A stretch of DNA of 64,000 nt from Desulfuromonadales bacterium (GTDB taxonomy: Bacteria; Desulfobacterota; Desulfuromonadia; Desulfuromonadales; JAGXHI01). Position 1 is the stretch's first letter. Every line of letters starts with the position of its first letter. The notes beneath the pieces are model-generated. The model had not been told where the DNA came from. It saw nothing but the letters and a program-made list of their open reading frames with translations, and did no database searches. The DNA is taken from assembly GCA_024636295.1 (NCBI GenBank), contig JAGXHI010000017.1:1-64000 (forward strand). Direction: 5' to 3'. Positions 36,809-46,505 of this stretch are shown here, in pieces. The translations under genes were made by a program, and so were the position numbers.

Positions 36809-37570
36809 TTGTCAGGCGAAAATCCTGCGGATATCCCGCTGCATCCCGATGAGACGCTGGATGAGCTGCGACTGGGCGGATTGAGAATCATCCAGAAGAA
36901 GAATGGTTATCGTTTTTCCGTCGATCCGGTTCTTCTCTGTGCATTCGGACATCTGCGCCGGGGCGAGACAGTGGCCGACCTGGGAACAGGCTCAGGTGTT
37001 CTGCCCCTGCTGTTGGCCGAAAGGTCTGCTGCAGGAGGAATTACCGGAATTGAACTTCAGCCGTCCCTTGCAGACTGCGCCCGTCGAAATGTGCGGTTGA
37101 ACGGGATGGAAAACCGGGTTCGAATTCTCGAAGGAGATCTGCGCCGCCTCAACCTGGAACTCTATCAGAGGTTCGATGCGGTTTTCGCCAACCCACCGTT
37201 CCGAAAACCGGAAACCGGACGGAAATCTCCGGATCCACAGAGGGCCGGCGCTCGTCATGAACTGTCCGGATGCCTGGAGGACTTTCTCAAGACAGCTTTT
37301 CTGCTGCTGAAAGACGGCGGGAGGTTCTATCTGGTTTTTCCGGCGGAGCGGTTGGCTGAGCTGCTGGAGGAAGTGCGCCGCGAGCGGCTTGAGCCGAAGA
37401 GGCTGCGCTGCGTTCATTCACGTCAGGGAGAATCGGCAAAACTGGTGTTGGTGGAGGGACGAAAAAGAGGGCGGACAGGAATGGTGGTGGATTCTCCTCT
37501 CGTTCTGTATGAGGGAGCCGTTTATTCGCCCGAAGTGTTGGCCATCTACGGAGAAGGCCGGCCGGGGTGA
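36809..37570 (+). CDS. TrmN6-like tRNA1(Val) adenine-N6 methyltransferase
   Basis: 253-residue class I SAM methyltransferase of the YfiC/TrmN6 family, which methylates A37 of tRNA(Val) in E. coli. It opens with the family's LDELRLGGLRIIQKKNGYRF, then FSVDPVLLCAFGHLRRGETVADLGTGSG-type SAM motif I and the catalytic FANPPF. The start is TTG 36809 with GGGGAG 6 bases upstream. Its stop lies three bases from the convergent dciA stop. Substrate assignment rests on family resemblance. Confidence 0.85.
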   Translation: MSGENPADIPLHPDETLDELRLGGLRIIQKKNGYRFSVDPVLLCAFGHLRRGETVADLGTGSGVLPLLLAERSAAGGITGIELQPSLADCARRNVRLNGMENRVRILEGDLRRLNLELYQRFDAVFANPPFRKPETGRKSPDPQRAGARHELSGCLEDFLKTAFLLLKDGGRFYLVFPAERLAELLEEVRRERLEPKRLRCVHSRQGESAKLVLVEGRKRGRTGMVVDSPLVLYEGAVYSPEVLAIYGEGRPG

Positions 37571-37573
37571 TTG

Positions 37574-38083
37574 TCAGGAAGAATCGGAACGGGCCTTGGA
37601 GAGCCTGAGCTGCAGAGAAAAGAAGAGTTTCAGGTCCCGCTGCAGATCGGCGTCGGGAATGTCCCTGACCGTATTTTCGATTCGCTTTTGCTCCTCGGGT
37701 GTTAACTTCGTCTGTCGAAAGCGGGCGGAGGGCGTATTTTTCTCCGTAACCGTTTCCTGAGCCTTTTCCGTTTTTCCCCGCAGGAGATAGATGTCTTTGA
37801 TTCCTTCTCCTCCAGATTCCCGCAGTTTAGACAGGATCTTGGGTTTCAGAAGCTGAAGCTGCTGCATCCAGGTGGCTCGGTCCACTCTGACCTCGAGGAC
37901 CCCTTCCCGGATGCGCGCCGGCCTCGCACGAGCAGCAATCTGTGGGCCGACGGTCTCATCCCAGATCCTCCAGATGCGGTAATCGCGAAGCTTCTCATCC
38001 AGTCCCTGCCGCTGGAGCAGATCTTGAAGTTCCCGAGCGATGGAAGTGATTCCCGTGCCTGCGTCCGTGCGCTTGCCGGTCAT
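37574..38083 (-). CDS. DciA-like protein (DUF721)
   Basis: 169-residue protein of the DciA/DUF721 family, linked to loading of the replicative helicase DnaB in bacteria without DnaC. The conserved core is IWRIWDETVGPQIAARARPA, then REGVLEVRVDRATWMQQLQLLKPKIL (KH-like fold). The C-terminal ~60 residues are charged and probably flexible. Its ATG overlaps the stop of the small membrane protein upstream (ATGA), so the two are translationally coupled. Confidence 0.82.
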   Translation of the reverse strand: MTGKRTDAGTGITSIARELQDLLQRQGLDEKLRDYRIWRIWDETVGPQIAARARPARIREGVLEVRVDRATWMQQLQLLKPKILSKLRESGGEGIKDIYLLRGKTEKAQETVTEKNTPSARFRQTKLTPEEQKRIENTVRDIPDADLQRDLKLFFSLQLRLSKARSDSS

Positions 38084-38337
38084 GATCTGTTACGCCGTTT
38101 AAATCTGCCCCCCAGAAGTTGGCCGGCCACGGCGCAGCCAATGGAAAAGGGGACGATGGCCCAGCCGAAGTCATAGAACACGCGCAGGGCGACTAAAAAA
38201 GGAATGGACAGATGAATATAGATGAACCATCGGAGGGAGTATTTGCTCGAGGATTCCCGCAGATATCCCAAGGGTAGATTGCCGAGAAAGGCGAGAAAAA
38301 GATAATTGATCATGTTAAGCGACTGGTGGAGGGTCAA
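38080..38337 (-). CDS. Small conserved-looking membrane protein, 85 aa
   Basis: Function unknown. It has two or three hydrophobic stretches (YLFLAFLGNLPLGYL; WFIYIHLSIPFLVALRVFYD; IVPFSIGCAVAGQLLGG) and a basic C-terminus (FKRRNRS), suggesting an inner-membrane protein with the tail inside. I favour the TTG at 38337, with AAAGGA 6 bases upstream; an internal ATG at 38313 (77 aa) is the alternative. It is coupled by a 4-base overlap to dciA. Confidence 0.6.
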   Translation of the reverse strand: MTLHQSLNMINYLFLAFLGNLPLGYLRESSSKYSLRWFIYIHLSIPFLVALRVFYDFGWAIVPFSIGCAVAGQLLGGRFKRRNRS

Positions 38338-38475
38338 AGTGAATCCTTTAGGGGAACCCGAAACGGCAGGGCTGAAAGTGACACAGTTTACTTCTCCCCT
38401 TTCCCTTCTGTCAACGGAAGAGGACGCTTGCGCCGGGGAAACAGACGTGTCATAGTTCTTGGTATAGGTGAATTC

Positions 38476-38733
38476 ATGGTGAGGAAAAACGATCTGGTGG
38501 CAATTTTCAACTCCGTGCACCGGGTTATGCAAGCCGAAAAGGCTCTCAAAAACGCGGGCGTTGAATTTCTTCTGATTCCTGCCCCCCGGCAGCTCACAGC
38601 CGATTGTGGTCTTGCCATCCGTTTTTCGCCCGAAGAACAAAATCGGATCGAGGAGATTCTTGAAAAAGAAGGCCTCCGTCCGATTGAGCTGTACCTTCGG
38701 GGGGAGGTCGAGTACAGCAAGGTCGAGCATTGA
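38476..38733 (+). CDS. DUF3343 protein (putative Se/S carrier-like)
   Basis: 85-residue soluble protein matching the DUF3343 pattern: a start LVAIFNSVHRVMQAEKALKN, then GVEFLLIPAPRQLTADCGLA, with a Cys-Gly pair, and RFSPEEQNRIEEIL. Family members are sometimes annotated as Se/S carrier-like because they resemble part of YedF; direct evidence is thin. ATG 38476 follows AGGTG; the longer frame from 38326 has no homology at its start. It is divergent from the dciA pair and lies just before ffh. Confidence 0.7.
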   Translation: MVRKNDLVAIFNSVHRVMQAEKALKNAGVEFLLIPAPRQLTADCGLAIRFSPEEQNRIEEILEKEGLRPIELYLRGEVEYSKVEH

Positions 38734-38759
38734 CCGTTCCCCGGGCTTCTGAATTTTCC

Positions 38760-38788
38760 TTGACAATAAACCGAGCCTTCAATATAGT
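38760..38788 (+). promoter_or_regulatory. Strong sigma70 promoter for the ffh-rplS operon
   Basis: TTGACA (38760-38765) and TATAGT (38783-38788) with an exact 17-base spacer, 52 bases before the ffh start. Confidence 0.85.
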
Positions 38789-38840
38789 GTCCTTTTTGCA
38801 AAACCCAGGCAACTAGCCTGTACAAATATGCGGTTTTCCA

Positions 38841-40193
38841 GTGTTTGATAATCTGACGGAAAAATTCGACGCCGTTTTCAAGAAGCTTCGCGGGCATGGC
38901 CGCCTGAGCGAGGAAAACATACAGGAAGCCTTGCGCGAAGTTCGCCTGGTTCTCCTTGAGGCGGATGTCAATTTTCGGGTGGTCAAGGATTTTGTCGAGG
39001 CCGTTCGGGCGCGGGCGGTGGGGCAGGATGTTCTGAAAAGCCTCACTCCGGCACAGCAGGTCATCAAGATTGTGCGCGACGAACTGGCCCGGCTGATGGG
39101 AGAAGGGGAAGATTACGATCTTCATCTTTCGGCGAAACCCCCAGTTCCGATCATGCTCTGCGGTCTTCAGGGGTCGGGTAAAACCACCACCTGCGGAAAG
39201 CTCGCACTGAAATTGCGCCGGGAGAAGCGCAATCCCCTTCTGGTTCCGGCGGATGTGTACCGCCCGGCGGCTATCGAACAGCTGAAGACGGTGGGCCGGC
39301 AATTAGGTGTCGATGTTTTCGATTCCCACCCGGGGCAGGATCCGGTGGAAATATGCCAACAAGCCCATCGTTATGCCGAGCTCAATGGATATGACACTCT
39401 TATCCTTGATACGGCGGGGCGGCTGCACATCGATACGGGGTTGATGGCGGAACTGGAGAGGATCAAGAATTCTCTGGCGCCTCGGGAAATTTTGTTCGTG
39501 GCCGATGCGATGACCGGGCAGGATGCGGTGAATGTCGCCAAGAGCTTCAATGAACAGCTCGATATTACAGGAGTGATCCTCACGAAACTGGATGGCGATG
39601 CCCGGGGCGGAGCGGCGCTCTCCATTCGCGCAGTCACCGGCAAGCCTATCAAGCTGGTAGGCCTCGGAGAGAAACTCGATGCACTGGAAGTCTTCCATCC
39701 CGATCGAATGGCCCAGCGCATTCTCGGCATGGGCGATGTTCTTTCCCTGATCGAGAAGGCTGAGGCAGCCATTGACAAGGAGGAAGCCGCCGGCCTGGAG
39801 CAGCGACTTCGCAAAGAGGGGTTCACGCTTGAGACCTTTCGGGATCAGTTGCAGACCATCAAAAAAATGGGCTCACTCGATTCGATCCTCAAGATGATCC
39901 CCGGAGCCGGCAAGGCATTGAAACAGGCCAAAGGCATGCAGCTGCCGGAAAAGGAACTCAAAAAAATCGAGGCGATCATCAACTCCATGACTCCGGCGGA
40001 GCGACGAAACCACCGTATTCTAAACGGGTCTCGCCGCCAACGTATTGCGAGGGGGAGCGGAACGGCGGTTCAGGATATAAACCAGCTTCTGAAACGGTTC
40101 ACGGAAGCCCAGAAGATGATGAAGAAAATGCAGCAGATGGGTCCAAAGGGGATCAAGAACCTCATGGGCCGAGGCGGCGGTTTCCCAATGTAG
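38841..40193 (+). CDS. ffh: Signal recognition particle protein Ffh
   Basis: 450-residue SRP GTPase that binds 4.5S RNA and signal sequences of nascent membrane proteins. An N-terminal helical domain is followed by the GTPase with G1 [10 protein letters not shown] (108-117), [14 protein letters not shown]3 DTAGR and G4 TKLDGD. The Met-rich M domain spans ~300-450 with [11 protein letters not shown] (RNA binding) and MMKKMQQM. It starts at GTG 38841 and leads an operon with rpsP, khpA, rimM, trmD, an RNA methyltransferase and rplS. Confidence 0.97.
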   Translation: MFDNLTEKFDAVFKKLRGHGRLSEENIQEALREVRLVLLEADVNFRVVKDFVEAVRARAVGQDVLKSLTPAQQVIKIVRDELARLMGEGEDYDLHLSAKPPVPIMLCGLQGSGKTTTCGKLALKLRREKRNPLLVPADVYRPAAIEQLKTVGRQLGVDVFDSHPGQDPVEICQQAHRYAELNGYDTLILDTAGRLHIDTGLMAELERIKNSLAPREILFVADAMTGQDAVNVAKSFNEQLDITGVILTKLDGDARGGAALSIRAVTGKPIKLVGLGEKLDALEVFHPDRMAQRILGMGDVLSLIEKAEAAIDKEEAAGLEQRLRKEGFTLETFRDQLQTIKKMGSLDSILKMIPGAGKALKQAKGMQLPEKELKKIEAIINSMTPAERRNHRILNGSRRQRIARGSGTAVQDINQLLKRFTEAQKMMKKMQQMGPKGIKNLMGRGGGFPM

Positions 40194-40291
40194 TTCGCAG
40201 CCGGTTTTCGTTGGAAAGGAATCCGGTTCAGTCAAGAATTATCCAAAAATTACCCGAAAAAGTTCGAGTATCATCCAGGAGGAACAAATTC

Positions 40292-40561
40292 ATGTCCGTA
40301 AAAATCAGACTCGCCCGCGGCGGCACTAAAAAGAAGCCTTTTTATCAGGTGGTTATTGCCGATGAACGTTTCCCGCGCGACGGTCGTTTTATTGAAAAAC
40401 TTGGACAATATGATCCCAAGCAGGATCCACCGATGGTTTCCCTGAGGGAGGAGCGGACTCTGGAATGGCTGCAAAAGGGCGCCCAGCCAACTGATACCGT
40501 CCGGCAACTACTGCGCCGACAGGGCGTCTGGTCCAGATTCAAGCAGCCTGCAAAGTCCTGA
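40292..40561 (+). CDS. rpsP: 30S ribosomal protein S16
   Basis: 89-residue small-subunit assembly protein bS16: [33 protein letters not shown] and a C-terminal LLRRQGV. ATG 40292 follows a perfect AGGAGG 6 bases upstream, so the longer frame from 40211 is rejected. Confidence 0.97.
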   Translation: MSVKIRLARGGTKKKPFYQVVIADERFPRDGRFIEKLGQYDPKQDPPMVSLREERTLEWLQKGAQPTDTVRQLLRRQGVWSRFKQPAKS

Positions 40562-40611
40562 TCGACTTCTCTTCCGGGCAGACCATTTCCAGCCTCCGAA
40601 GGATGGTCTCC

Positions 40612-40845
40612 ATGAAAGAACTGATCGAATTCATTGCAAAATCTCTTGTGGAACAGCCCGAAGCCATTTCTGTTTCCGAAGAGCAGGGCGACGACGGCAC
40701 CGCTCTGATCAAATTGGCGGCGGCACAAATGGACATGGGCCGTATAATTGGCAAGCAGGGACGTACTGCCAAGGCTATGCGGACCCTTCTGAATGCCAAG
40801 GCCACCCGGGAGAACAGAAAAGCTTCGCTTCAGATCCTGGAGTGA
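40612..40845 (+). CDS. khpA: KH-domain RNA-binding protein KhpA (YlqC)
   Basis: 77-residue single KH-domain protein. It has MKELIEFIAKSLVEQPEAIS and the KH loop MGRIIGKQGRTAKAMRTLL (GxxG = GKQG). KhpA-type proteins bind RNA and, in Gram-positives, help control division; the role here is unknown. I use ATG 40612 with AAGGA ~8 bases upstream, giving the usual length. Its TGA overlaps the rimM start. Confidence 0.92.
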   Translation: MKELIEFIAKSLVEQPEAISVSEEQGDDGTALIKLAAAQMDMGRIIGKQGRTAKAMRTLLNAKATRENRKASLQILE

Positions 40846-41381
40846 TGAACGATTTTAAGGACGAGTGGTTGATTGTAGGAAAGGTGATCGGTACGCACGG
40901 ATTACGTGGCGATTTAAAGATCAAACCGTTTTCCGGGATCTCATCCGTCCTGCTCGAGGCACAGCGGGTGCTTTTTCAGCGAAAATTCGAGACGCCCATT
41001 TCCCGTCTTCCGACCAGGGCGACTTTTCACAAGGGGACCGTTCTGATGCATCTGTCGGGACTGGACCACATCGATGCCGCCCAGGCCATGGTTGGTTGCG
41101 ATGTCCTTATGTCTCCGGATGAATTTCCACAACTGCCGGAAGATGAATTCTACTGGTTCGAACTTGAGGGGATCGTCGTCGAGGACAGGACGCGTGGACA
41201 CCTCGGAATCCTGGAAGATCTGCTGACTACCGGAGCTCATGACATTTACGTTGTAAACGGACCTTTCGGAGAGGTTCTGATCCCTGCGGTGGAAGAGTTC
41301 GTGATCCGTATCGACATGGAAAACCGCCGGATGACGGTTGATCTCCCTGAAGGACTTGTGCCCGAACCAGATGAACTTTGA
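40845..41381 (+). CDS. rimM: Ribosome maturation factor RimM
   Basis: 178-residue 30S maturation factor that binds S19. The N-terminal beta-barrel shows [20 protein letters not shown] and the C-terminal PRC-barrel shows [30 protein letters not shown] and [13 protein letters not shown] 40845 overlaps the khpA stop; a GTG one codon upstream is also possible. trmD begins inside its last 11 bases. Confidence 0.95.
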   Translation: MNDFKDEWLIVGKVIGTHGLRGDLKIKPFSGISSVLLEAQRVLFQRKFETPISRLPTRATFHKGTVLMHLSGLDHIDAAQAMVGCDVLMSPDEFPQLPEDEFYWFELEGIVVEDRTRGHLGILEDLLTTGAHDIYVVNGPFGEVLIPAVEEFVIRIDMENRRMTVDLPEGLVPEPDEL

Positions 41382-42114
41382 TATTCTGACCCTCTTTCCC
41401 GATATGTTCGGATCTCCTTTTTCCGGGAGCATTCTGGGCAAGGCCGCGGATCGAGGTCTTTTTCGCATACGGCCTCATAACCTCCGGGACTGGGCCGAGG
41501 GAAAACATAAGGTCACGGATGATACGCCCTACGGTGGCGGCGATGGGATGGTCATGAAGCCTGAGCCGGTGGCGGCGGCCCTTACCGATCTGAAACGCGG
41601 CTCGCCTCGTTCCAGGACCCTGCTGATGACTCCGCAGGGAACGATCTTTCGCCAGGAGCATGCCCGGGCCCTGGCTGCAGAAGAAAAATTGATTTTTATT
41701 TGCGGCCGATACGAAGGCGTGGACGAGCGCATCCGTGCCATGGTGGATGACGAATTCTCTATAGGGGATTTCGTCCTCACCGGGGGGGAGCTGGCCGCCA
41801 TGGTGATTATCGATGCGACCGCCCGGCTGATTCCCGGAGTTCTCGGGAACCGGGGCAGTTCGGAAACGGATTCTTTCTCTGATGGTCTGCTGGAGTATCC
41901 CCAGTACACCCGGCCCGTGGAATTCGGAGGCGACCGGGTTCCCGACGTTCTTCTTTCCGGGAATCATGCCGAGATCGCCCGCTGGCGAAGGTGCCAGCAG
42001 TTAAACAGAACACTGCAGCGGCGGCCCGATCTTCTGAGGAGTGCCGAACTCTCCCCGGCGGACGAAGTCGTCCTCGATGAAATCCGACGGGATCTGGCAG
42101 GGGTGAAAGAGTGA
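41371..42114 (+). CDS. trmD: tRNA (guanine-N1)-methyltransferase TrmD
   Basis: 247-residue SPOUT enzyme making m1G37 in tRNAs. Motifs: [57 protein letters not shown] and [13 protein letters not shown] 41371 overlaps rimM by 11 bases, implying coupled translation; the longer frame from 41338 lies inside rimM. Confidence 0.96.
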   Translation: MNFDILTLFPDMFGSPFSGSILGKAADRGLFRIRPHNLRDWAEGKHKVTDDTPYGGGDGMVMKPEPVAAALTDLKRGSPRSRTLLMTPQGTIFRQEHARALAAEEKLIFICGRYEGVDERIRAMVDDEFSIGDFVLTGGELAAMVIIDATARLIPGVLGNRGSSETDSFSDGLLEYPQYTRPVEFGGDRVPDVLLSGNHAEIARWRRCQQLNRTLQRRPDLLRSAELSPADEVVLDEIRRDLAGVKE

Positions 42115-42665
42115 ATCGACGGTCCGCGGCTCTGGCCCTGGTCCATGATCCGGTTCTTGATCGCCGTGGCGACGTGGTCACCTCGGCGGTGACCAACCTG
42201 GATCTTCACGACATTGCCCGGACCTCCCGCACTTACGGGTTGAAGAGCTTTTACGTGGTCACGCCTCTACAGGAGCAGCGGAAGCTGGTAGAGCGCATAC
42301 TCGGCCATTGGGAGGGTTACGGACGGACCTATAACCCGATCCGTTCGGAAGCACTTCAGATGGTGAGAACGGTCGATTCCCTCGATGAGGCGATCAGCCA
42401 CCGACGAAAGGAAGCAGGGGAAGACCCTTTGCCCGTACTCACCGGCGCCGGTCGAAAGGACGGCATTTCCTTCGGGCAATGCAGATCCCTTTCGAATGAA
42501 TACCCGCTTCTGCTTGTTTTCGGCACCGGCTGGGGGCTGGCCCCTTCTGTTTTCGAGCGTGGCTGGCCCGTCCTTGAGCCGGTAAAGGGGGCGGGAGACT
42601 ACAATCATCTCCCTGTGAGGGCTGCGGCGGCAATCGTTCTGGATCGGCTGTTCGGAAGAGATTGA
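42111..42665 (+). CDS. SPOUT-type RNA methyltransferase (trmD-rplS neighbour)
   Basis: 184-residue predicted SAM-dependent RNA methyltransferase of the family often encoded between trmD and rplS (PF09936 type). Motifs: [60 protein letters not shown] and [20 protein letters not shown], compatible with a trefoil-knot fold. The GTG at 42111 overlaps the trmD stop. The RNA target is unknown. Confidence 0.85.
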   Translation: MNRRSAALALVHDPVLDRRGDVVTSAVTNLDLHDIARTSRTYGLKSFYVVTPLQEQRKLVERILGHWEGYGRTYNPIRSEALQMVRTVDSLDEAISHRRKEAGEDPLPVLTGAGRKDGISFGQCRSLSNEYPLLLVFGTGWGLAPSVFERGWPVLEPVKGAGDYNHLPVRAAAAIVLDRLFGRD

Positions 42666-42740
42666 CTTGAATCAAGGATCGGATCCAAATTCACATTAAA
42701 AGTTCTAAAATTCAGGGCATCGAGATAGAGGAGGAATCAG

Positions 42741-43088
42741 ATGAACATCATCAACCGTCTGGAACTTGAACAGATGAAGAAGAATATCCCGCCTTTTAAG
42801 GCAGGCGATACCCTTCGTGTTCACGTGAAAATCGTGGAAGGAGACAAGCAGCGCATCCAGGTTTATCAGGGTGTGTGCATCAAACGGACTAATAATGGTC
42901 TCGGATCGACCTTTACGGTGCGTAAAATTTCCGGAGGCATGGGCGTCGAAAGAGTTTTCCCCCTGCATTCACCCACTGTGGAAAAAATCGAAAACCTTAT
43001 GGTCGGCCGGGTGCGTCGGGCAAAGCTCTATTACCTGCGGAATCTGCAGGGCAAGGCCGCCCGAATCCGTGAAAAGCGCACCGCCTGA
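42741..43088 (+). CDS. rplS: 50S ribosomal protein L19
   Basis: 115-residue bL19, located at the interface of the ribosomal subunits. Motifs: [50 protein letters not shown] and [10 protein letters not shown]. The ATG follows GAGGAGGAATCAG. It closes the ffh operon before an intrinsic terminator. Confidence 0.97.
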   Translation: MNIINRLELEQMKKNIPPFKAGDTLRVHVKIVEGDKQRIQVYQGVCIKRTNNGLGSTFTVRKISGGMGVERVFPLHSPTVEKIENLMVGRVRRAKLYYLRNLQGKAARIREKRTA

Positions 43089-43094
43089 TTCGCA

Positions 43095-43134
43095 AAAAAA
43101 GAAAGGCCCCGTTATCGTCGGGGCCTTTTCTTTT
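43095..43134 (+). terminator. Intrinsic terminator after rplS
   Basis: Stem AAAAGAAAGGCCCCG / CGGGGCCTTTTCTTTT (about 43097-43134) with a 7-base loop. The A/T flanks allow use by the convergent small membrane gene as well. Confidence 0.88.
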
Positions 43135-43155
43135 GAAGCAGGTAAGCTGGAGAGA

Positions 43156-43344
43156 TCAGTGCTGTCCGCCCGAGGAAACCACGACATCGGGCGTGGCCAG
43201 AACGGTGACGATAAGGACAGCCACCACTGCGTAAACCACCAGCGCCGCCCATCCACCCTGGCGGAGGACATTTCGCAGGTCCTTCCAGTTGACAAGAAAT
43301 GCCAGGTAGAAAATCAGACCCAGAATCAGAAAAACGCCACCCAT
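43156..43344 (-). CDS. Small membrane protein, 62 aa
   Basis: Unrecognised. Two hydrophobic helices (VFLILGLIFYLAFLV and AALVVYAVVAVLIVTVL) flank a short basic loop (NWKDLRNVLRQGG), so a hairpin in the inner membrane is likely. The tail ends SSGGQH. ATG 43344 has AAAGGAGA 7 bases upstream, a strong site that supports a real gene. It is convergent with rplS and divergent from rnhB. Confidence 0.65.
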   Translation of the reverse strand: MGGVFLILGLIFYLAFLVNWKDLRNVLRQGGWAALVVYAVVAVLIVTVLATPDVVVSSGGQH

Positions 43345-43440
43345 GCTATCTCTCCTTTCATGAACGAATGCCAAATGGATGCGGTATATTAACGCAGGAG
43401 AAGATTTAAATCCAGTCCATTGTGATATCGGGAGGAATCG

Positions 43441-44082
43441 TTGAACCTGGAGTTGTTCCCGCTGCCGGAATTATCGCCACGGCATTTCGAGGAGCGGGCC
43501 CGAAAAAGGGGATTCAGAATCATTGCCGGAGTGGATGAGGCCGGCCGTGGTCCCCTGGCGGGGCCAGTGGTCGCTGCTGCTGTGATTCTTCCCGAGAAGT
43601 ACAACCTGCCGGGACTGACAGATTCAAAACAGGTTTCTCTGTCAGACCGTGAACGCCTGTTCCGCCTGATTCGGATCCAGGCCCGCGCCGTCGGGGTCGG
43701 AATCGTCTCTCCTGCGGAAATTGACTACCTTAACGTTTTGCAGGCCACCTTAAAGGGAATGGCCCTGTCCGTGCAGAGACTGAGGATCGTCCCGGATTTT
43801 CTCCTGGTTGACGGCATTTCAGCGATCCCTCTCCCCTTTTTCCAAAAAACATTAAAAAAAGGCGATGCCCTTTCTCCATCCATTGCGGCTGCCTCCATTG
43901 TGGCCAAAGTGGTTCGCGACCATATGATGGAAGGCTATGATCGCCGATTTCCGGGCTATGGGTTCGCCCGTCACAAGGGTTACGGCTGTGTCCAGCACCG
44001 GGAGTCGATTGTACGCCTCGGACCTTGCAGTCTTCATCGACGCACCTTCCGGGGGGTCAGGGAATTTCTGGAGGGCGAATGA
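43441..44082 (+). CDS. rnhB: Ribonuclease HII
   Basis: 213-residue enzyme that removes ribonucleotides and RNA from DNA duplexes. The acidic active-site motifs are IAGVDEAGRGPLAGPVVAAA (Asp-Glu), LTDSKQVSLSDRE, FLLVDGIS (Asp) and DALSPSIAAASIVAKVVRD. It starts at TTG 43441 with GGGAGG 6 bases upstream. yraN starts within its last 4 bases. Confidence 0.95.
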   Translation: MNLELFPLPELSPRHFEERARKRGFRIIAGVDEAGRGPLAGPVVAAAVILPEKYNLPGLTDSKQVSLSDRERLFRLIRIQARAVGVGIVSPAEIDYLNVLQATLKGMALSVQRLRIVPDFLLVDGISAIPLPFFQKTLKKGDALSPSIAAASIVAKVVRDHMMEGYDRRFPGYGFARHKGYGCVQHRESIVRLGPCSLHRRTFRGVREFLEGE

Positions 44083-44450
44083 CGGAAGAGCGGCTCTCTC
44101 TGGGAAAATGGGGGGAAGAAGAGGCCGTTCGATACCTGCGACGGTTGGGAATGAAGATCCTCGAGCGCAATGCTCGAACACCCGTGGGAGAAATAGATAT
44201 TGTAGCTAAACAGGGAAGATGCCTTGTTTTTGTGGAGGTGAAAACCCGTCGCAGCAGAAATTTCGGCTTGCCGCAGGAGGCGGTCGGCCCTTTCAAGCAG
44301 CGCCAGATTCTTCGTGCCGCCCAGTGGTATCTTGGCGATGTGAGAAACCGGAAATGGAATAGTCTTCAACCACGATTCGATGTCGTTGCCGTTTATTCCG
44401 AAACGTCCGGCGCCCGCATGGAGCATATCCCCGACGCGTTCGGCCTCTGA
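44079..44450 (+). CDS. yraN: YraN family protein (UPF0102, endonuclease-like fold)
   Basis: 123-residue predicted nuclease-like protein. It has the family order GKWGEEEAVRYLRRLGMKIL, ERNARTPVGEIDIVAKQGRC and LVFVEVKTRRS, where GEIDI and VEVK recall the PD-(D/E)xK core. Activity is unproven. Its ATG overlaps the rnhB stop (ATGA), so the two are coupled; this pairing is common. Confidence 0.9.
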   Translation: MTEERLSLGKWGEEEAVRYLRRLGMKILERNARTPVGEIDIVAKQGRCLVFVEVKTRRSRNFGLPQEAVGPFKQRQILRAAQWYLGDVRNRKWNSLQPRFDVVAVYSETSGARMEHIPDAFGL

Positions 44451-44540
44451 TCAATTTGCCTTTTGCACCTTGCCCATTTAGAATACCAGGGCAAAAGACG
44501 AACGACGGCCACCTCCCACAACCGAAACGGAATTGATCTC

Positions 44541-46505
44541 ATGATTTCACTCTCTTCCTTGGGCATGTTGCGTATCGGCGTGGTCTCCCCGGAGCTGCGG
44601 GTCGCCGATGTGGCTTTCAACTGTGAACGGATAAAACAGGCAGCCATTCAGGCGGAAGCCGCCGATTGCCGATTCCTGCTTTTCCCCGAACTGTGCGTCA
44701 CCGCCTACACCTGCGGCGATCTGTTCTTTCAGCCGCACCTGATCGCGCGAGCCCAAGAGGCCCTTTTTGACCTGGCCGATTTCAGCGGGTCCAAGGGTCT
44801 CACTCTGGTGGTGGGCGCCCCCGTCGCCCAGAGAGGACGGCTTTTCAATTGCGCCGTATTCATCTCCCGGGGGGCCATCATCGGCGTCGTGCCCAAAACC
44901 TACCTCCCCAATACCTATGAATATTACGAAGAGAGGTGGTTTTCATCGTCCCTTGACCGAACGGCTGACGAACTGCAATGGAGAGGTGAGCGGGTTCCTT
45001 TCGGAGCCGACCTCCTGTTCCAGGCCGAATCCCTGCCCGATTGTCTCATTGGGGTGGAAATCTGCGAGGATCTCTGGGTGGCCAATCCGCCAAGCGGGCA
45101 GATGGCGGTGCAGGGTGCGACCGTACTTCTGAATCTCTCCGCCAGCCCCGAATTACTAGGCAAGGAAGCCTATCGGCGCGATCTGGTCCGTTCACAGTCG
45201 GCACGCTGTCTTGCTGCGTATGCATACGCCTCGGCGGGTCCCGGCGAGTCGAGCACCGATCTGGTTTTTTCCGGCCATTCCCTGATCGCCGAAAACGGGG
45301 TCGTCCTGACGGAGACGCCTCGCTTTCAATTCGAAACCCGGATGACGCTGGCCGACATCGATATCGAGCGACTGCATAACGAGCGTCTGAAGAACAACAG
45401 CTTCGCCGCTTCACGGGAAGACCGGAAATATCGGATTCTTCCCTTTTCTCTCGCAGACGCTCCGGCGACCGAACTGCACCGCAACATTCCCGCTACGCCC
45501 TTCGTGCCGGTCGGGGAAGAGGAACAGGCCGCCCGCTGCCGGGAGATCTTCGCCCTGCAGACCACCGGACTGGCCAAGAGGCTGAGGCATCTCAATCTCT
45601 CCCGGGCCGTTCTCGGACTTTCGGGAGGTCTTGATTCGACTCTGGCCCTGCTCGTTCTGGTCAAGGCTTTCGAGACGCTTGAACTCGACCCGAAGGGCAT
45701 TGTCGCCATCACCATGCCCGGTTTCGGCACCTCCGACCGCACCCGCTCCAATGCGGAACGGCTCGCCGGACGCCTCGGGATCACTCTTCGGGTTATTCCC
45801 ATCGGTGATTCGGTGCGCCTGCATTTCCGGGACATCGGACACGATGAAGAGATTCAAGACATCACCTACGAGAATGCTCAGGCCCGTGAGCGGACCCAGA
45901 TCCTGATGGATGTCGCGAATCAGGTGGGAGGGTTGGTGATCGGCACGGGAGATCTCTCCGAACTGGCCCTTGGCTGGTGCACCTACAATGCCGATCACAT
46001 GTCCATGTACGGAGTGAATGCCGGGGTTCCCAAGACTCTGGTGCGTTATCTCGTTTCCTGGTGCGCCGAAGACGAGTATTCCGGGGAAACTTCGGATATC
46101 CTGATCGACATCTGTAATACGCCATTCTCTCCCGAGTTGCTCCCTCCGGATGAGAAGGGGAAGATCCTGCAGGTCACCGAGGACCAGATTGGTCCCTATC
46201 TGTTGCACGATTTTTTTCTCTATCATGTCGTCCGCCTGCAGTTTTCTCCCCGCAAGATTGTTTTTCTGGCGGAAAAAGCCTTCGGCACCCAGTTCTCGGA
46301 GGAGGATATCCTTCTCTGGCTCCGGAATTTTTACCGGCGGTTCTTTTCGCAACAGTTCAAGCGATCGTGCCTGCCGGACGGTCCCAAGGTGGGAAGCGTG
46401 GTCCTCTCTCCCCGGGGGGACTGGCGGATGCCGAGCGATGCCTGCGCCGATGTCTGGCTCTCAGAACTGGATGAGTTGGGGAAAATGAAAAAAGACGGAA
46501 AGTGA
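44541..46505 (+). CDS. nadE: Glutamine-dependent NAD+ synthetase
   Basis: 654-residue two-domain enzyme making NAD+ from nicotinic acid adenine dinucleotide. The N-terminal nitrilase-type glutaminase has the triad Glu50 (FPELCVTAY), Lys119 (PKTYLPN) and Cys175 (EICEDLW). The C-terminal synthetase has the PP-loop [49 protein letters not shown] and [19 protein letters not shown] 44541 is chosen because homology begins there; the frame from 44463 adds 26 unlikely residues, and no strong Shine-Dalgarno is visible for either. Confidence 0.95.
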   Translation: MISLSSLGMLRIGVVSPELRVADVAFNCERIKQAAIQAEAADCRFLLFPELCVTAYTCGDLFFQPHLIARAQEALFDLADFSGSKGLTLVVGAPVAQRGRLFNCAVFISRGAIIGVVPKTYLPNTYEYYEERWFSSSLDRTADELQWRGERVPFGADLLFQAESLPDCLIGVEICEDLWVANPPSGQMAVQGATVLLNLSASPELLGKEAYRRDLVRSQSARCLAAYAYASAGPGESSTDLVFSGHSLIAENGVVLTETPRFQFETRMTLADIDIERLHNERLKNNSFAASREDRKYRILPFSLADAPATELHRNIPATPFVPVGEEEQAARCREIFALQTTGLAKRLRHLNLSRAVLGLSGGLDSTLALLVLVKAFETLELDPKGIVAITMPGFGTSDRTRSNAERLAGRLGITLRVIPIGDSVRLHFRDIGHDEEIQDITYENAQARERTQILMDVANQVGGLVIGTGDLSELALGWCTYNADHMSMYGVNAGVPKTLVRYLVSWCAEDEYSGETSDILIDICNTPFSPELLPPDEKGKILQVTEDQIGPYLLHDFFLYHVVRLQFSPRKIVFLAEKAFGTQFSEEDILLWLRNFYRRFFSQQFKRSCLPDGPKVGSVVLSPRGDWRMPSDACADVWLSELDELGKMKKDGK

